64,000 nt of DNA from Amoebidium appalachense. Taxonomy: Eukaryota > Ichthyosporea. The position numbers and the translations under genes were made by a program. Within the stretch, counting starts at the first letter, position 1. The number at the start of each line of letters is the position of its first letter. The notes under the pieces were generated by a model. That model was given only the letters and a program-made list of their open reading frames with translations, made no database searches and was not told where the DNA came from. The stretch spans positions 1,488,001-1,552,000 of the forward strand of contig CAVNZM010000011.1 in assembly GCA_963693365.1 (NCBI GenBank). Reading direction: 5' to 3'. This document shows positions 61,485-64,000 of this stretch, piece by piece.

Positions 61485-62756
61485 TGCGCGCGTGCGCGCC
61501 TGTGTTTATGCTCCCGCTTCCCTGTGTGCCCGTGTACAGAGGAAGTGGTGTGTGCCTGTGCGTTGTGTTTGTGTAGCAGGGCATCACTGGGCGTGCCACA
61601 TAGTGTGTAGGGGTGGGGGTGGGGGGGGGGGGGGGGGGGGCAAGGGGGGGAGAGGGGGCAAGAGGAGGGAGGGGAAGGGAGAGGCAGGGGAGTAGGGAGG
61701 GGGCGAGGGGGGGGGGGGGCAATAGGGGGGCGGCGGAGCGGGGTGGAGGGAGGGGTGGGGGGAAGGATGGGAGAGCCCCCCTCCCCCCCCCTGGGCCCCC
61801 GCTTTAGGTTTTCTATTTATATAATGTTCATTAGTATAGGTTTAATATTTATTCTGATATATATCTATTACTTTATTTACACCCAGCAATTTCAAATCAG
61901 TATTCTATTTTTTTATTTTATTTTCTTGAGTTTGAGTTTTGTTTATCTGCTAAAAAGATTGGTGGAGAAACGAGGCTGTGGAAAGCTGGGTGTTTATCTT
62001 ATTTCAGTTTATCTTATTTTCTTTTATTGGGGGGGAGGGGAGGGTGGGGAAGAAGGTTGCATACGTGAAATGTTTGGAATGATTTTTCCCCTTGGGGGGA
62101 GGGGGTGTGGGGGGGGATGGGGGGGAAATGAATGTGTATGTTCAGGGGGGGGGGGGGGGGGGGGAGGTTTCCGTACCAGATTTTCTCAGAGTCGCTGACC
62201 GAATATTCCTTTCTGGGCAGGGAGGGGATTGGGATCTTGCTAGTTCTGTTTTTCAGTGTTGTGTTATGTGTGGGGCTCGATATAGTATACATTGACACCA
62301 ACCGCACCACCGCCATGGATATGCAAAATTCAACATGTCCGTCAAGCCAAATTTACACGAACTTAACGGGTAAAGCCCCCCCCCCCCCTTCCCCTCATCC
62401 TCCCCCCCCCCTCCCTCCCCCTCTCTGCATCTCTCTCTCTTTGTCCCACTCCTTTTCTTACAATAGATCAGAACAAAATGAAAAGGACATGGAAGGCAAC
62501 AATTGATGTTTGTGGTACCATAACCTTACACAAGAGGCAATGTTACCATGGAAATGAACTACCAACAGCACAGATACAATTGCATGCAGTGCGTGCAAGC
62601 ATGTCTTTGTATCTGTGCTGTCCAAAGGCCTAGCACCCACGTCCCCCCCCCCCCTCCCCCCCCATTCTGTTCTGTTCTGCCTTCACCCTCCCCTCTCCTC
62701 TCCCTTTCACTGACACTTCTCCCCCCCTCCCCCCTCCCAACCCCCTGCGCACCCCC

Positions 62757-62795
<39 letters not shown>

Positions 62796-62933
62796 CAACC
62801 TGGTTCCCTAACTAAATATGCACTAACATTCCATCTCCGTCTCGCCCCTCCCCCCCCCTAACAGAGAGTGAGCAAGTGTGGTTTCTTTCCAACCTCAGCA
62901 CGTCATGCTTTGCCGGTCACAGCATGTGGATCG
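61160..62933 (+). CDS. Single-pass membrane glycoprotein, 5' part
   Basis: Exons 61160-61282, 62180-62369 and 62865-62933 join in phase to about 127 residues. The last ends in phase 1 at a GTATCC donor, and the continuation lies right of the window or was not found. The start ATG at 61160 gives a 41-residue hydrophilic N-terminus without a signal peptide. Exon 2 has a hydrophobic helix (GIGILLVLFFSVVLCVGLDI) followed by a Thr/Ser/Asn/Cys-rich region with sequons NRT, NST, NLT and NLS. This fits a type II membrane protein with a lumenal or extracellular C-terminal domain. No family was recognised. Both introns hold G/GT or C-runs. Confidence 0.5.
61283..61500 (+). repeat. (GT)n tracts starting at the donor site
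   Basis: The donor GT at 61283 opens an approximately 85-bp (GT)n run, followed by two more (GT)n blocks to about 61480. Confidence 0.85.
61800..62030 (+). other. AT-rich island inside an intron
   Basis: About 230 bp of markedly AT-rich sequence (TATTTATATAATG, TTTATTTTATTTTC) between G-rich tracts, in the first intron of the membrane-protein gene. It is open in one frame as a Phe/Ile/Tyr-rich stretch, but has no splice-site support and looks non-coding. Confidence 0.5.
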
Positions 62934-62941
62934 GTATCCCT

Positions 62942-62979
<38 letters not shown>

Positions 62980-63029
62980 TTCCCTTCCCAGCCCAACACC
63001 CCGCAGCCTTTTCACAATAAGAGACCTAT

Positions 63030-63130
63030 CCACGATACATGAGTTGGGGGTTCCGTGCGAGTTGAATAGATCGAAACCCGAGTACTTTGGATGATTTATG
63101 TGGGCTCCGCTGAGTATGGGCTCTGTCTTT
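63030..63130 (+). mobile_element. Diverged copy of the dispersed intronic element
   Basis: GAGTTGGGGGTTCCGTGCGA, GTTGAATAGATCGAAACCCG, AGTACTTTGGATGA and GAGTATGGGCTCTG align block by block with GAGTTGGGTTTCGTTAACGA, GGTGAATAGGTCGAAACTCG, GGTACTGTGGATGA and GAGGATGGGCTCTG of intact copies. It follows a C-run after the donor at 62934. Sense orientation. Confidence 0.65.
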
Positions 63131-63239
63131 GGCCATTTTTTGGGCAACCCCATGACCTGTTCGCAACGTTTACCAAGTCCTAATATTGTTTTCGGCACCC
63201 GAACCCTGCTGTTCTCCCCTCTTTCCCCATTCCTCCCCC

Positions 63240-63348
63240 CCCCCCCCCCCCCCCCCCCCCCTCTCCCCCCCCCCCCCCCCCAAACAAATACACACACACA
63301 CAAAAATTATGTCACAAATGGCTCTGTGTAGTATTCCGGGAACCAGCC

Positions 63349-63384
<36 letters not shown>

Positions 63385-63530
63385 TGCCTCCCCCCCCACC
63401 CACCCTCCCCCCCAACCCTGCCCCTTTCCCTTCTGACTCACCATAAACTTTCGACATGTTTCCATGTTCAACCTCTTCTTCCTCCCCCCACCCCCCCCCC
63501 CCCCCCCCCCCCCCCCCTCCCCCCCTTCCC
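63240..63530 (+). repeat. Cluster of C-runs
   Basis: Four C-runs of 16-41 bp (63235-63280, 63351-63384, 63391-63410 region, 63487-63520) are separated by short complex spacers, one with a short (CA)n. Confidence 0.85.
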
Positions 63531-63781
63531 TAGGGTGTCTCCCCCTTCCCGCTGCAACGCACCTACACACTTATGAATATTGGGTGGGGGGGGGGTGGGG
63601 GGGTTGAATAAGTGTGTGATGTGAAATCTATGCTCGTGTGGGGAGGTACGTATCTGTACATGCACACCATGAGTGTCAGTGTTTTGTGAGTGCATGGGTG
63701 GCTCTACGGGCATGCCTGCATGTCTTACAGGCACGCTACACTTGCTCACTTAACTATTCCACCCTCCCCTCCCTCTTTTCT

Positions 63782-63973
<192 letters not shown>

Positions 63974-64000
63974 CGCACACACCTACGCAGGGATCTATAA

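Noticed and set aside
61800-62180. Polytopic membrane-protein exon (Phe/Ile/Tyr-rich)
   Set aside because: AT-rich low-complexity sequence without acceptor or donor. The flanking exons already join in phase without it.

Overview
The window is nuclear DNA of an intron-rich microbial eukaryote. All genes are split by GT-AG introns, the reading frames use all three standard stop codons, and no operon, Shine-Dalgarno signal or rRNA/tRNA gene was seen. The species cannot be named from the sequence. What dominates is simple sequence: runs of C or G, (CA)n/(GT)n, (CT)n/(GA)n, and compound tracts such as (C)n(A)n and (C)n(CA)n. These fill introns and much of the intergenic DNA and account for almost all apparent Pro-rich, Gly-rich, His-Thr or Cys-Val open frames. 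Exon models below were built by hand from splice sites and checked by codon phase. No transcript evidence was available.

Layout. 1-4.65 kb: exons of an unrecognised plus-strand gene ending in a transmembrane segment. 5.1-11.7 kb: no complete gene; two orphan plus-strand exons (7.3-7.8 kb), a possible decayed retrotransposon ORF on the minus strand (8.4-9.1 kb), a strong hairpin (6.4 kb). 11.72-14.02 kb (+): a two-exon AtaL/DUF1857-like SRPBCC protein. 15.17-23.11 kb (-): a gene of about ten exons with a helical-repeat-like body and a C-terminal MYND zinc finger. 23.83-42.52 kb (+): the main gene, 22 exons and about 1,737 residues, a very long coiled coil followed by a basic linker and tandem C-terminal BRCT domains. 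It is divergent from the MYND gene across a 714-bp gap holding an E2F-like site. 44.36-46.16 kb (-): a secreted Gly/Gln/Asn-rich repeat protein, partly broken. 47.59-54.57 kb (+): a complete seven-exon alpha/beta hydrolase of 294 residues with an intact Ser-Asp-His triad. 54.6-61.1 kb: no convincing gene. 61.16 kb to beyond 62.9 kb (+): the 5' part of a single-pass, probably N-glycosylated membrane protein.

Three genome-level patterns stand out. First, most introns have a C-run within about 25 nt of the 5' splice site on the sense strand, and many have (CA)n running straight into the acceptor AG. The run type flips with the direction of transcription. Second, a roughly 300-340 bp dispersed element occurs at least six times, always inside introns and always in the sense orientation of the host gene. 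One copy has a clear target-site duplication. Third, the element's 3' end (CATTCAA followed by C-run) recurs in front of several C-runs, so some poly-C tracts may be retroposon tails.

The genes show no shared pathway. The coiled-coil/BRCT gene and the MYND gene may be co-regulated because they share a promoter region.
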